Notes: generated by a model from the sequence alone, not told the origin. A stretch of 64,000 nt of DNA from Opisthorchis felineus (GCA_004794785.1 SJOL01006407.1:242258-306257), one strand, 5' to 3'. Counted from the stretch's first letter, positions 9,901-22,900 are shown. A program made the numbers and translations.

Positions 9901-12900
9901 AACAAACTGTTTTGCTTAACAGATGAGGCCAAATTTTGAAGCCACAGTGTCATATTCAGACGAGTTTAAATATACACGTAACGTTCAACCAGAGGTAGCG
10001 AACGCCAAAATTTGTCAGGACTAATAGCATCAACTTTCGTATTGGAATTTGACATACGTTGAGTAAATCACTCTGTTGTGCTCCACATTCGAAAAATAAA
10101 TCACTCGCACCTTTCTATGGATTACCTAAGGTTTAAGAACCAAATATTCTCTTACGTGTTGTTGTCAACTACATCCTATCCCTTACTATTGTACTAGCGA
10201 ATCACACAACTTTCTTCCGACCACTGGAGAAACAAACGAATTCTTCAATAAGAAAACCCACACGATGGTAGAGAGTCTGAAAGTGGTGTCCACTAGTGAA
10301 GTCATACTCTTGCGACACCATGCATAGGTAATTTCAAAATAAAGTCAGCAGCTAACCTGAAGGCACTCAAATCAGGAGTTCAAATCGAGTCGTCGAAACG
10401 GAATTCCATTATTTTAACCACCGGTAAATCCGAGCGAAAAATGTATCAATGAAGGACTTTCTTGGATGGGTAAGCTAGCGCTTGGGAACATTATTTATCA
10501 CAGAGATACGTAGGTAGACCAGCCTTTTTTGACCATGCCGTAAATAACTCATCACACAAGGAATGCGAACTTTAACTGTATTTTTCAACACCTTTGTGCG
10601 CTCCAGGGGACACTAATCACTTAGTTAACAAACGCCTGGAAAAGAGTATGCTCCCATAAGTCAATTTTTTATCCAGTTTGGTGAGGACAAGTTAACATGA
10701 AGATTAATGATGATGTACACAGTTTTCTGAAATTTTCAACCCAGATTTCGCACTGTAAGTGAAGTTTCTCTATGTCAAAAGGCCGAAACGCACTTTGTGA
10801 CTCCTACATCCTTGCTGGTACTTGTCAGAAATACTCAACTCACAACGGTCTAGGGGGGTTCCAACATGACGTCCTATTTATTAGTTAAAACGCAACATGC
10901 AGTTTTGCAGGACACATGCTCGGATGTTGGACCAGCAGTGACGCCATGTCGTACCCAAATGCCAGTTTGGTTATTGGGGAATTTCTCACTTTCTCCGAAC
11001 TTAAAAATGATGCATACTTATAAGGTACTAACCATGTCGCTTTACATCCTCTTTGAAGTCCAGTAAAATCTGATTACGGACTGAGATTTAAGTTTCTTCG
11101 TTTTTCAATGTTTGAAAGTTTCATCTTGGCTACTTGTAATAAAGACAACAAATTCCCTGTATTCCACACTCTCGCTCTAAATTGCTACGGTTTTGGATAA
11201 ATCAAACAGCAACCTAAGCAAATGCAAGACAGACAAAAAGACGGAGATCTGTGTGCCAGGTTAGATTGCTCAAAGGACAAATGCATGAACGGCTGAGCTG
11301 GGGTGAAGATGCCTTGTTTCACACAAATCTAATCGCATTCCAAATCTCTATGTAACTGGTGGCCAGTTGACGTCTGTCAGCACTCTTGATGAGCGGTACT
11401 ATGTGAATTCTATAACTAGCTAAGCTTCGAGATCTGTCAAGCTCTCTAAAGCATTAATTTGGACTGTTATTGGATAGGAGGGGACTGAAATGCAAAGTAG
11501 GCGGTATTAAGTAATGACGTCTAAGGGGGTCGGCTTTCTACATTAGATGAATATGTTTCTATTCAAGAGCAAAGCACAAATCTTAATATTCCACCTCGTT
11601 AGCGAGCCCGATGGCTATCTTGTCCTTTCAGCCTTCAGGGTTCAAATCCAAACTTCACCAAGAATATGCATTGCTGAAGGACCGTTATAACAGCAGTAGT
11701 GGACCCCACAGTTTCCCACTCCCAATGTAGATTGAACAAAAGAGAAAGAAAACAGATCGTCTGATAATCATGTGGACAAACTTTTCACGGAAGTCGGAAA
11801 ATCTCGAAGTGTGCTATTAAGGTATGACACGGCCGAATTAGCGTAGACACAGAAGTATTTCATAAAGCTATTCATTGAGGTATCTTGCGAACCTCTGCTA
11901 AGGCAGCTACGATATTTGGTGTCCTTATCTGCACCCAGTGTCGCTTATTAGTGTATATTTTAGGGCCTAACTTTTTAGCACTTAGTTTTATATATGTAAT
12001 ATTATTGCATCAGTGTTCTCTTCTATTACTAGGAGGTAGAATGGAAATGAGAACTCGAGTACGTAAAACGTTGTTTCATACGGGAAAATAAATCACAACC
12101 ATAATACTGTTCAAATGAGAACGAAGGAGACAGATTCAGTTCTGTCACAATTTGCTTTTTTGCTTCCATTTGCACAATGTGGAGCCTCACCACATGTTCT
12201 TGCTTAAGGTCTTGGATCTCGCAATTGTCCGCAAATTTTTTAATGGCTCACAAACACGCCTATGTCTTTATTGCCATTTGAAAAGTCTGCGAGATTTTTT
12301 TACTTTGGGATTCATCTGAACATCTGATTTGCATTTATATATCTGGAAGTGTATCTCAGAGTCACATTGGTTACAGTCTATCGACTCCTCAATATTTCAT
12401 GTGGTATCAATCCAACTTGATCATTTTATTCGCGTTCCCTCTGACACTGTATTATTATTGTTCAAAGAGAAAATATAAAGTAACGGCAAGTTTCAAGGAC
12501 AAAGATCCACTTGTAACTAATTCCAAGCCATTGACATTCGACAGTAAACAAAGTGTGGCCCGCAGGCGGGTGATGTTTCCAATCAGAAGTAGGTGTACGT
12601 ATTGTTAATTCAGTCGGGAATGCGAAGCAAGTAAAAACAATACTATCAAAACGCGAGGACGAAACGCAAACAAATATGGAAATTAAAAGTTACTCCAATA
12701 TGCCAGAAACTGAGATAAAGTTGTTTTCAGGTTGGGTATGAAAAATGGGTCAATAATGTTTTGATTCCATACTGGTTTTTGTCGCCTAACATGAAAGAGA
12801 GTTTGCCTGTGGACCTTGATTTTTAATGTGTTGATAAAAAGATGTGCTTATATCAGAGGGCGTGGACATGACGAAGCCAGATTTGATGTAGGTGTCCATC

Positions 12901-15900
12901 GTGTGCTTTTCTGTCTACCGTGCTTGCTGCTAAATTAACCCTAAAGACGTTCTGGAAATATGTCCAACAACTGAATTAAAGGCGTATTGGAATCTGGAAA
13001 GCTCAGCCTAACTAGCGTTCTTAGCTTTAAAGAGACCAAAAAATGGAGGTAAATGGACCATACACGTTATTCTCTGATTACTATGCAGTTATAAAGTATG
13101 CAGAGGTGCTGTCGATCTCGCCTATTTCTTGAAATCTGGAAGCTACTTGGCGAATATAGGCAAAAAATTGTTATTTGTAATCTAAAATGCTAGATAGCAA
13201 TCACTGTTTTGCTTTGTGTTAGGTCTTAGGATACCCACTGGAGCACCCACCACAGAATAAGCAGTGGGAAATTTTGTCAACGCGACAGTTTACCCAACTA
13301 CTTTTCATCGTAGACCATTCAGGTCTGAACGTCTTCAGTAATTTTCCGCCAATGAACCTCATTTTACTGTGGGTTGGTTGGCTTCGCCTTTCTAGTGACC
13401 TAGGCTTGAGCAAACGGAATTTCCAGCCAGATATCCACTCCAAAATAACTCAGAAACCTAAGCTTACCGACATTTCCAGTGATCTTCTAGGGTTAAAGAA
13501 GCTCTGAATCACGTTACTGCCATCGGAAGTACGCGCTGCTACCTTCCGGAATCAGGGAGCAAACAGGGTCAAAAGCATCCCGCCATCAAATGTGGTCCAT
13601 ACTATCGCTTATTTTTGAAGAGCATGGTCACAGGCATAAAAAGTAAATGCAAGCGATGAATGTGAAAGGGATACAGGGGAATATGAGATAAAAGAAAGAA
13701 ACGTCTCATTCGAAGTCATGCCACCAACAGTTCCAGTCAGATAAGATGAATCCCAACGTATGTAAGAATTTTGGTATGGAAACACACGTGTAAAGATCAA
13801 AAACCGAAGAAAGGACGAACAATGCTGAATGCTCTTCAAGGCGCGGTAAGCGCTAGCACAGTCAAGACTCGCACATCAGGCACAAAGTGTTCAACTACTA
13901 CTCCAACTGCACGACTCCGGTTGTTAAGTTTGAATTTTTGTCATAAATTTATTGTAGAATACAAGCCAGGAATTACGAAGTCTTGAGATATATCGACAAA
14001 ATGCAGCACTAAAATTATGAGGATTTTCGTCTAGTTTTTTTATGAATTGGTGCAAGTCCACAGAAAGCCAGGTAAGAACGGCAAATCGACGACAAAAGTT
14101 TGCGCACATCATATGGTAACGCAAGTGCTCAAAAAGCGCGCGGGAAAAGTTCGTCAGAATTGGTTTGGCATGTTAAGGGTCAAAAGTTCATGAGGGATTG
14201 TGGGTGAATATCGAATGCATGAGACAGACGCAAAAAACAGTGGCTTAAAGCAAGCGAAGAGTTTGACCAAGAGGAATAAGATAGATTTGTTGGCTTTGAT
14301 AGCAAGGTTGTACTCGGTATCAGAAACTCAGCTGACGTCACAGTAGAACCACAAGTATAGCAATGCGAATTCATCCCAAGTAGGTGCCAGATACGAATGA
14401 GGTTGTGGTTACGTATCACTCGTGTGATCAGTTGTTACAAACATTACGAACATCAGCGTCGTTCTCGGACCAACAAGCTGTAAATCAAACTTTGGGCTTT
14501 TCAAAACCTTCAAGTAGGACGTCAGGACAACAAACGTGAGTCAACTGGTTTGAAAACAGAAACATCAAGTAGCGAGCGTCCGAAAAATACTAATAAAAAT
14601 GTTGGAACCAAAGTGCAGCGATAATGCCTTCGAAAGCATACGTCTACAAACTCTCTGTCAGCTGTAGCACTTTTTCTATTGCGCTCAACTTGCTTTGATC
14701 TGGCGATTCAGACTCTTGTAGTATTTATATAATCGTTTAGGCTTTCCATCTTTCACGTTTTAGAAAAATTTTCAAAGTTGTCAAAATTTATTTAGACCAT
14801 GTGTAATTTGACATGACTGAATAACAAAATGTATCACGCGCAAAACGTGTGACCGTCTTCCACACCCAGCAATTTTCCGCCGAGGGTTCATTATGCTAAC
14901 TTAGCATATAGATATCACATAGAGCACCTACCACCGTCTTTGCATTCCACCGAAAATCGGAGAATGAGTCTAGAGAAGCAGTATTTCATCCATTCGTCTT
15001 TTTCCCCATGTATGATCTTGCCATTCGAAGAATCAGAGATGTTATAACAGTATATAGCTCATCAAACAAGTGTGGAGGCACAGTCTTTCAAGCGTTGGGT
15101 GAAGGCAATGTAGTTGAATACATCAAGTCTTTTGGATTATGGAACTGATGTACCCCTCAGAAAATGCTTTCGCTTCTTGTGATCGGTAAGCGTATTCTCT
15201 CATAATTACTTCGGAGATGATGCAAAACGTTGCCTGCTTACTTGTCTGTGTCTGCTTGGATCACTCAGTAATATACCGAAGCTCGTTGCGGCAGCTGTTT
15301 TGAAGAATTTGAAATGATGACAGCCAAAACGTCAGTACAAGACAAAGAAGCTTTTTACCTTTGGAACTTGCCAAACTGGTTTTTATCCAGGTTTTCAAGC
15401 GTTCATACATCATGAAAGCTTGGGACCAGTTTCATTTCACTGACTTTGGAAAGCCGATTGAGCAAGCTTGGTCGGCTCGTCCGGCACTATCACCGTTCCA
15501 TTAGTTAAGTAGCTGCGCTAACCAGCAAACGCCGTACAAATTAATTGTTGAGTCAGGAAAACACCTGGAATGCACCTGATCCCCTATGCAGATGAAAGAT
15601 TTGTTTAATGAGAACATACTAAACCAGACTGTAGTTGAGTTTTTGCATGCATGGCACCATGGAAGCATGTGTGATAATCAACTATGTAGGGGAAGAATCA
15701 AGGCACATATATTTCTTAATATTACACGCTAAATCCTGTGCAGAATATCCATTCGGGAAACGCCCACCATCCCTAGGAACTGAGCAGTACATTTTGCTTC
15801 CATGAAATAGGGTTTGCAGTTTGCTAACGGTTTTCCTGGGGCCCTGAGAACTTTTATAAGGAAGCAAAGAAATTAGTGTGTGACGCTAAGATATCGGGCA

Positions 15901-18900
15901 GTACCTACAGACTAGAAAAGCTTTCCAATCGGAATATTGAGAGTGAATCCGAAAAGGAAGGCTTGTCTGCCAAAGTAACACTACAAGATTGTATAACCGA
16001 CTAGCGTGTTTCACATGAAACCGCGATCTAATAAGCCAGGTCATATGAGGGGACATTAAATTACTTTCTTGACTAATTCTGAGCAGTCTCTCAAAAGCCG
16101 CTCGACCGGGGATAGAGTTTTTCTGTTTGGTATTTAGTGTGGCATATGCTAAAAAGCTCTTATGTCTCTGATGAAGGTGCTGATGACGATTAGTTACCAA
16201 AAGTTTTCATTGAGACCACATACTTAAATCGAACTGGACATTGCTCATATCATAGTTTTCTACTTGAGAGAGAGTATAAAAGATAATGGAGATCACTTTT
16301 GGCCACGTCAGATAGTAAATGCCAGTCAGGGGGCAACAATTCTGCGCAGAACACCTGGGAGGAGGGTTGTTACGCAACATTGATTCGGCCATGTTGCAGC
16401 TCATGCTAGCTCACAGCACTGCGTGGTAGGGCTTTGAAAACCTACTCCTAGCTGAAGTATAAAGTAGTTTCAAGCTTATTATCCACATTTTTCAAATACT
16501 ACTACTGTAAGGCATAAAAAATGTGCAGCCTTTATACCTTTGTTGCAGAATGTTGCATGATGATCGTCTTCGTTTGGCAACAACACCTGAATAAAAAGAT
16601 CGGAATCAGTTGGTAAACTATAGGGAAGTAAATAAAAGTCAGCGATGTCTGTTTCTTCTAAAATGTCTGTTACTTTGACTTTACATGAACAGTTAAGCTA
16701 AGTTATGACGATAAAAATGATACAGGAATGCTGCTTGATTTTGGCCCAAGAATTGCTGCACCACCGTGTGCAGAAAAAGGAGGCAGATCATGGTCGTCTG
16801 GTTTTACCACACGATACACACAGACTCAGTGGTGTACAGTCCTGTTATACGCATTCGTGATACGTATCACGTGCATATTCGTCATCAATGTCTTATAAGA
16901 CGTTTCTGTAAAGGCATGCTTGCTATTACCTGAAGTGAGTGACCTATGAATGGATGGCGACTGTGGATTCATCCAATGCATGAACAAAGTGACATCTCCA
17001 GAAGGAAATCTAAGGATTCACATGGTACACTGGTGCATCTCTAGAACGCAATCGATCACTTGCGTCCTCCTAATCGACGGGTGTAGCTGGTTTACACAAA
17101 GTACCCTCCCAGTGCAAGCTACAAAATTTTAGTGCGAGTGGCGACTTGCTTGTTAAAACTGTACAGTAATGCAACGAGCTCAGCGACCCAGCAGGATTCA
17201 GCTGACACCCTTACATGAGGCTGAAAGTAGTTTACTGTCAATCAAGGATGCCTTGGGCCGTTTTGACATACTAGTGGACACCCTTACATTTTAACATGGC
17301 AGGATGAAATGACAATACACAGATCAACTGAAAAATTTGTCTGTCTGGCAGCGAAGTTTCATGCACACAGGACTTTGTAAATTAACAAAACGAAACAAGG
17401 CCATCCACATTATCCACTTGAACAAATGACTAGTAAACCTGTCGAAGTTATCCCAAATATCTCTATTTGTTCTCAGGAGGGATGGAGTTACTATTTGGGC
17501 ACGAATTAATTGCTCATCCCACATTACACCCACTTTAATGGCCCACTGTTAAACCGTATTATGCCTTGGGATGCCAAATGCCAAAAACCACCAGTTTCAA
17601 TTATTTCCAATAAAGTTTTATCCCTCATTTGTATTTTTGGGATAATTTAAACCTAGAAATTCAGTCAATACTTTTACGTTGCGTCAGAAAACTTACGTGA
17701 TGAGAGTTTTCAGAAAGCGTTTTTAGCCGAATTTGTGAAATTAACATTTATCGGATCCAAGAATAGTTGATATTAAAATTGACTTTTGAGTGAACTTGGT
17801 TTTGTGAATAACAGAACATCCATCGCCAACAGTTGTCTGATTTATGATTATATCGTCTAGTGGGCTATGATAGACAGGAGCAATTGCTGGGCCACTTCAA
17901 AACACAGTAACGTGAAATATGAAGGGAAGCGGTGGGGCCAGCAAACACTTTTTCAAATGAAAAAGCCCGTTATAAATAAGAGTTAAACGTAGGAAGTAAT
18001 GGTTCAGAACTGTGGTAAAAGATCTGAAGGTGTGGAGTTTGGTATATGAGATAGTGGAAATCGATAGGAAGAAAAAGGTTGACCATCATGGCGGTGACGT
18101 AACGGAAAAATCCTACGTGGAATAAGTCGGTACACAGTTTTTTGTATAAATATCATAGACGAGCTGCAAACTTTGAAAAACCTACTGTTTGGGAACTTTG
18201 TGACTTTTTCTAAGGCTGAATAATTTTCTAGTGCAGCAAATTATCGTGAGTGGTCTTCAATAATAACAGGGTTTGAAACGAATGAGGAAGAACCTGCCTA
18301 AATGCTTGACGTGTTGCGGTTATATCACGAGTTATCACTAAAAACACCAAGACCGGAGCTCAATCCACTCATGGAGGCATATGAACGAGAGTGCCTTGTG
18401 AGCCAGTGGGGAAGATTTGACTATCAAATAATCCCCGGTGGCCGAAGCAAGGACAAATCTTTAGCTCGTCTGCAAACAACGGTATATCCGTAATTGATCG
18501 TATGCGATGATTTTGTCGCTGTTACTGGAGGAGATAAACCGAATGCTACTTTGACGGTTGTCAACAGATATGAATTCCCAGATCAATTCAGATGTGTCAA
18601 TTTTTACTAAGCGTCCTTTTAATAGCAGCAATTTTTCTAACCCTGCGTCAGAAATAAAGCTTTTTCCCCTAACAAACTTTCGTGCTTCGTGACTTTTGAC
18701 CAAATTTGGCAGTGGCTGAAGGGCCAAACCAACAACGTGGATGTAGTACCAGTTAGCTAAGTTGGTTATCAATTCTTTCGTTTGCGGATAGGTTGTAAGA
18801 TATTTCGGTCTTACTGCTGGGCGCCTGTCTCGTAGAATTATCCTGCATTTGTAATATTGCAAATTTAAACAGGTGGTAAACGCATTCGTAACCCGCCTTA

Positions 18901-19109
18901 TTATTAAGAGTTAATATCCAATGTGCCGCGCAGTATACTCAATCATTCTGCTCCACCTTGTGAACAAATTCACACGAAGTTGCAGTGAAACAGATATTAG
19001 AAGAAGTATCAGCTTATGCGAACGCATCTCAGCTTAGTTGACCCGTTATTTCGGTCAGATGACTAATCGATCGATCAACGACGCACAAGCTGAGACCCCG
19101 AAAACCTGC
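6936..19109. other. Anonymous non-coding DNA
   Basis: Twelve kilobases without a gene I can support. The longest open frames are at 18461-18862 (133 codons, minus), 8281-8658 (125 codons, minus) and 15886-16200 (104 codons, minus). None resembles a known family and their lengths are within chance. A tRNA B-box-like string (GGTTCAAATCC, 11639-11649) and a 16-bp perfect palindrome (16856-16871) are noted elsewhere in this answer. Confidence 0.5.
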
Positions 19110-19198
19110 ATCCTTGATCGCCAAACATAATAATTATCATCATAAACAGCATGACATTAGTGTTCAGCACTAACACTTTGCCGCAGTACAACCATGAT
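19110..19198 (-). repeat. 3' untranslated tail of the RTE element
   Basis: It lies just past the C-terminal reading frame. On the minus strand it ends in a run built from ATG and ATT triplets (19125-19142), like the short AT-rich repeats that end RTE elements. The exact insertion boundary and target duplication could not be set by eye. Confidence 0.5.
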
Positions 19199-19471
19199 TT
19201 ATTTGGAAGCCTTATTTTGAAGAAAAGAATAAAACTGGACAGAGAAGGAGCTTAGTGCTAGCCTAACACTATCATTCCAAGTTGCCCACACCTTCAAACA
19301 CTCATTCAGGCAATCTGGATAGAAACTGACAACAAGAACGCCATTGACATCGATTGGAAGCCATATCTTACAACGTCTCCAACCAGGCACAGTGGAATCA
19401 CGCGGTTTCCGTCCTGGAAGGCGAGTAGCACCGACAGAACCTGGACTTTTCGTAAGCCCTTTGAGGCCCAT
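19199..19471 (-). pseudogene. RTE reverse transcriptase C-terminal segment, shifted frame
   Basis: It carries the last part of the retrotransposon protein: [20 protein letters not shown] followed by [14 protein letters not shown] and a short tail. In intact RTE proteins of this type the equivalent reads like a [15 protein letters not shown] stretch just after the conserved WLGHV-R block, and it continues without a break from the preceding domain. Here a frameshift near 19470 separates it from the segment at 19472-20235, so it cannot be translated as one chain. It has no function by itself and serves as evidence for the element's extent. Confidence 0.8.
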
Positions 19472-20235
19472 CTACTAGGTCGAGGGTTGACCGTCTGTCT
19501 GCTTTCGATGCTCCGAATTGGGCACAAAAATAACCCTCTTTTCAGGAAACGATGATTCCGTATGCGCAATACATGGCCTAACCAAAGCAGTTTCCACTTC
19601 TGGACATATTCTTCAATAGAAGTTACCATTGCACAGCCGAAAACTGGCTTTCTAATTGTCTCGTTACAGATTCGCCGACACCAACCCACACAAGCTATGG
19701 TTCTGAGACAATTATTGTCGAAGACCCGAAGATATCTTAGTTCCGCTGCTCTAACTGGCCAAGGCTCACAGCCACACAATAAAACAACCCCAATTGTAGC
19801 CTGATACACATATTCCTTGAGATTTTGGAGTATGTCGCTTTGACGCCATAGGTGTCTCAAAGTAGCAAACGCAACCCGAGCCTTAGAGATTCGTGCACAG
19901 ACCTCATCTGTCACACTACAATCAGAACTTCTGCAATCTCCAAGGTAAGTAAAACGCTCCACAACTTCCAGTGCCTCTCCCTGGGTTTTAAGTGGCGTGT
20001 TCAGTGACCGCATGTCCAGGAGCATGACTATGTGGGTGCAAAGTGCATGCCGAAGACGGGATGACCTTGGTAGTCCTTCCTTCTTCTCTCCTTCCTTCCA
20101 CCTTCCATGCTCCTCCTGGAAGACGAAGAATATGTCGTATACATTTTTCGGATTGACATGATTCTCTTCAGTAGCCATTTGAACACCAGGGTTTTGAAGA
20201 CCTCCCAGCGCTCGTCTCATTGTCTCATCGATCAC
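19472..20235 (-). pseudogene. RTE reverse transcriptase, palm and thumb, catalytic motif lost
   Basis: In an intact element this part would copy element RNA into DNA at the nicked target. It opens with FNFVIDETMRRALGG (block after motif B) and continues to the active-site block, where the usual YADD-type motif reads NVYDI (20131-20145): the first catalytic Asp is replaced by Tyr. Then come LEVVERFTYLG, RISKARVAFATLRHLWRQ, GVVLLCGCEPWP, LRVFDNNCLRTIA, GWCRRICNETIRKPVFG and LLWLGHVLRIRNHR, the ordered C-terminal blocks of RTE proteins. Between the active site and VMLLDM about 30 residues are out of register, which suggests compensating indels. The open frame continues to 19306 out of register with the family. 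Dead on two counts. Confidence 0.9.
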
Positions 20236-20467
20236 GAAATTAAAGCGGAGTGGGGAGGGTGCGCACCTCTGAAAGACACCGCTTTGTGTACGAAATACTT
20301 TGGGAAGCTCGCTGTATACTCTCTAATGTCCCGAAGTCTGAACTTCCGGGACACTCCTTGCTGGGAAAGTGTGTCAAGAAGAACAGACCGGTCAACCGAG
20401 TCGAATGCGCTTTGGAAATCCAGGGATACTAGATTTGTGGGTCGCTTATACGTATGGCGTTGTTCTA
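20232..20467 (-). pseudogene. RTE reverse transcriptase, fingers-palm segment (motif A)
   Basis: The segment contains EQRHTYKRPTNLVSLDFQSA followed by FDSVDRSVLLDTLSQQGV. The LDF Asp at 20418-20420 is the motif A metal ligand and is preserved. After VSRKFRLRDIREYT the frame drifts: the block that should read like GVRQGCP-SP (motif B) is present in the neighbouring frame near 20250-20270, as AVS-FQRCAPSPLRFNFVIDE. A frameshift there joins it to the segment at 19472-20235. Upstream it is joined out of frame to the segment at 20468-20815. Confidence 0.85.
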
Positions 20468-20815
20468 TCACCTGACGAAGTGTGAATATTTAGTCAAAGC
20501 ATCCCTACCAGGCTGGAATCCCGCTTGCCACTCTCGGGTCAACGTTTCATGAGCCACCGTAAGGCGACGGAGCACAAGTGACGCCAGCAGTCTCGTGACG
20601 GCCGGGGTTAAACTGATCCCCCTGTGGTTACCACACTCTCTACGAGCCCATTTTTTGAAAATGGGCACTATCAACCACTCTCCTCAATAGTCTGGGACAG
20701 ATTTCTTTTTCCAAATGCGAGCAAACAGACCAGAAAAGCGCTGAATGAAGGCTTTACCCCCATCTTTGAACAATGCGGACCAGAAGTCCGGTGGCTCTCG
20801 GCTGAACATATATAG
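20468..20815 (-). pseudogene. RTE reverse transcriptase N-terminal segment with two stops
   Basis: On the minus strand it reads EPPDFWSALFKDGGKAFIQR, then FSGLFARIWKKKSVPDY, a stop (TGA, 20684-20686), GEWLIVPIFKKWARRECG, NHRGISLTPAVTRLLASLVL and EWQAGFQPGR. This is the standard RTE run from the pre-RT linker through motifs 0 to 2 (P-FKKG, N-RGISL, QAGF-PGR). After GR the expected GC-DQIFTLRQ block is present one frame over, as CFD-stop-IFTLRQVIEQ, with the stop at 20490-20492 where a Gln codon (CAA) is expected. Both stops look like single-base changes. Confidence 0.85.
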
Positions 20816-21358
20816 TCAAAAACCTCCGAGGCCGTAGGGGGTTCCACTTCCGCCGTTCAGGGTTCTGCGTCAGTTGTAAGCTCCAGAAAAGTGGCAGCTG
20901 GTGACCAAGATAACTGTCATTCACAGTATGCGGCCTAACGGTTATTGCGCTTTTTTATTGAAGATGGCCACTTTATTCTGATCCTCGGTGGTTTCGTCCA
21001 CAGGCGGTTTCTGGGGACCAGCCGCACGGATCAACTTAAATAGCCTTCAGGCATTGCTGGGTTTCTGAGCCTCTTCCATTTCTTTAGCCTTTCGAGTCAT
21101 CCAAAACTCATGGTCAGTAGACGCTCACCTTTACTCGACGCCTGATAGTTCATGGGGCCGAATTATATTCCGGACCAGCTGAAATAGTTCACCGAAATTT
21201 AGGCAGTGCCAATGTTCGGTCTGATATGCAGTGCTTGAGTGTTCCTGGCGGCGCCATGCCGGCGGTGTTGAAAGATTTGCCGGTTACGTCCCAGTATGAA
21301 TTCACCTCCGATGGTCGAGCAGTTGGAATAGGATCTAGAGAACGATTCTGCTAAATTC
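20816..21358 (-). pseudogene. RTE linker between endonuclease and reverse transcriptase
   Basis: Low-conservation linker of the retrotransposon. Short islands such as PPVDETTEDQ (around 20990) and TASEVFDYICS (around 20830) can be read on the minus strand. No single frame is open throughout, so several indels must lie here. It has no independent gene content. Confidence 0.55.
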
Positions 21359-22570
21359 GTCTAACGACAGGAGCTGCCAGTCCCGTAGCTGCCAAGCAAT
21401 TTGTCTGTGGCTTGCGCGGCACTGGAAAACGAAGAAAGAAGCGAATCCGAACAAGTGTGTGGTCGGAATCAACAAATATGTTTGAAAACGAGTGGCAGTC
21501 AGCTATTGATCTGCGCCATCGTTAACTGATGGAAATGTGATCAGTCTGAGTTCGTAGCTGGAACGCTTTTGAAAAACGCCATGTGGCCAGATGACTTTGG
21601 CTATTTCAGTAGTTAGTACTGCATAAAAAAGCCAGCTGTCAGCACATAGCTGAAGCAGACCTTCACTATTGTCCGCATGTACCGAGTTTAATCTATGTCG
21701 ACCACCTAGTTGAGTCTCAGATGCGCTAATCCTGTTCACTTGAACATTTAGATCTTCGGCAACCACAACGATATCTAAGCATTTAGCTCGCCGCAACGGG
21801 GCAGTCAGAGCGACATAAAACTTGTCTGTGATGGGGTCAGACCTACAGTTAGTTGAAGAGTAAGCAGACACAGTTAACAGACATCGATAATCTTCCCACT
21901 TGTGGAATTCCTTCACAGGCGTTTCCAGGCGAACCATACAGAGGCGACTATCAACGGGTATCCAGTCAAACATGGGTCCTGCCGCTCTGTGACTTAGGAC
22001 AATACAATCCCCTGCACATTCTGCCACACCAGCCTCTCGATCGCCAGTGGTGCGCAGCCGGAAGCGAGTGGAGAGTGATGGGGCGGTTAACTCAAACAAT
22101 GTGCTTGCATCTTGAATTCTTGTTCTGAGACAGCACCCATCATTGCCAAGCGAGTCCAGTGTGGTAGCAAAATCTGCTTGTTCTCCTGCTCCATTCAGAG
22201 TGCGGACATTGAAGGCAGCCAGATAGACTGGACATAGAGGCCTGAAGAATGATTTCGAGATACCTGAGGATGTCGGTGCCGGATGATGCGCAGATGTTGC
22301 TTGCAAAACCAATGCAGGACGAACGGAGTCATTAGTCCTAACTGCTGGGCCTACAAGGAGAGAGTTACTGATGGGGTGAGGAGAGGTGGAAGAAAAAGCA
22401 CATGAGAGAGAAGGAAGGGAGGCGTCAGAAGTAACCTGTTTTTGCTTACCCACCCCGCTGTATGCAATAAGTAAGGTGATAGGGCCGATGGCACCACGGG
22501 GCGGCCGACGTGTGTTTATTTGTTTTGGCTGGGATAATGCCATGGTTGCCACACCTAGATAGGAGGACAA
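21359..22570 (-). pseudogene. RTE apurinic-type endonuclease domain, degenerate
   Basis: The endonuclease would nick the target DNA to prime reverse transcription. The main open frame (21503-22570, 355 codons) has a variable N-terminal third rich in Pro and Ser. It is followed by AAFNVRTLNGAGEQADFATT, DSLGNDGCC, TRIQDAS, LFELTAPSLSTRFRLRTTGD, WIPVDSRLCMVRL, RCLLTVSAYSSTNCRSD and DIVVVAEDLNVQVNRISASE, all in the usual RTE order. The conserved S-E-T-R block holding the catalytic Glu reads CCLRTR, consistent with small deletions that remove it. The final SDH catalytic box (DSDHTLVRIRF, SDH at 21459-21467) is present but in another frame, after the stop of the main frame at 21503. Confidence 0.88.
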
Positions 22571-22900
22571 TTAAGATACTCAACCAAGCCTTTGCTTCAA
22601 AAGCCTGACAGCAAGGCAGCGGTGTTTGGCAGGAAAATACCAGTGCATTTCAATTTTTTTACTGAACAAGTCGAAACACATGCTCCAACCCGTGACCTGG
22701 AGGATCAGGTGATTGCGTTCGTCAGACCTCGAAACATTGATCAAACTGGTATAACAGGTGTCTTGCGGACACCTCCAGTATAGCTCAATGGGTCGCGCAG
22801 GTACACGAACCGCCACACCATGGTAGGGTCCAGTATCTCTGCGACTGGATCGCCAAACACTTTCGATCCACTGGTAGCGGATTTGACCCCAGTAAAGAGT
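22571..22900 (-). mobile_element. Probable 5' untranslated part of the RTE element
   Basis: It lies directly upstream of the endonuclease frame. A 78-codon open frame (22580-22816) is present but matches no domain I know. The composition resembles the element more than the flanking DNA. The stretch 22770-22880 is GC-richer, and the sequence turns AT-rich after about 22900, where I place the 5' end. This boundary is an inference. Confidence 0.4.

Larger units (their letters stand above)
19110..22900 (-). mobile_element. RTE-type (SR2-like) non-LTR retrotransposon, near full length, dead
   Basis: Minus-strand element with the RTE order: short 5' region, apurinic-type endonuclease, linker, reverse transcriptase, C-terminal domain, and an AT-rich 3' tail with ATGATGATAATTATTATG near 19125-19142. 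There are no long terminal repeats, and no RNase H or gag was seen. The protein parts read like the RTE elements that are very abundant in fluke and tapeworm genomes; this is recognition from memory, not a search. At least four frame changes and two in-frame stops (20684-20686, 20490-20492) break the polyprotein, and a catalytic Asp of the reverse transcriptase is lost. The element is not autonomous. Its 5' boundary is uncertain (22816-22900). Confidence 0.9.

Noticed and set aside
11600..11710. B-box-like GGTTCAAATCC followed by GCATTGCTGA, resembling a third Sm-alpha-like SINE
   Set aside because: The ribozyme region after GCTGA cannot be aligned to S1 or S2 and the 3' blocks are missing; left out as unsupported.
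18461..18862. 133-codon minus-strand open frame
   Set aside because: The length is within what chance gives for 64 kb at this composition, and no domain or splice context was recognised.
20107..20475. Plus-strand open frames inside the RTE element
   Set aside because: They are antisense shadows of the minus-strand reverse transcriptase.
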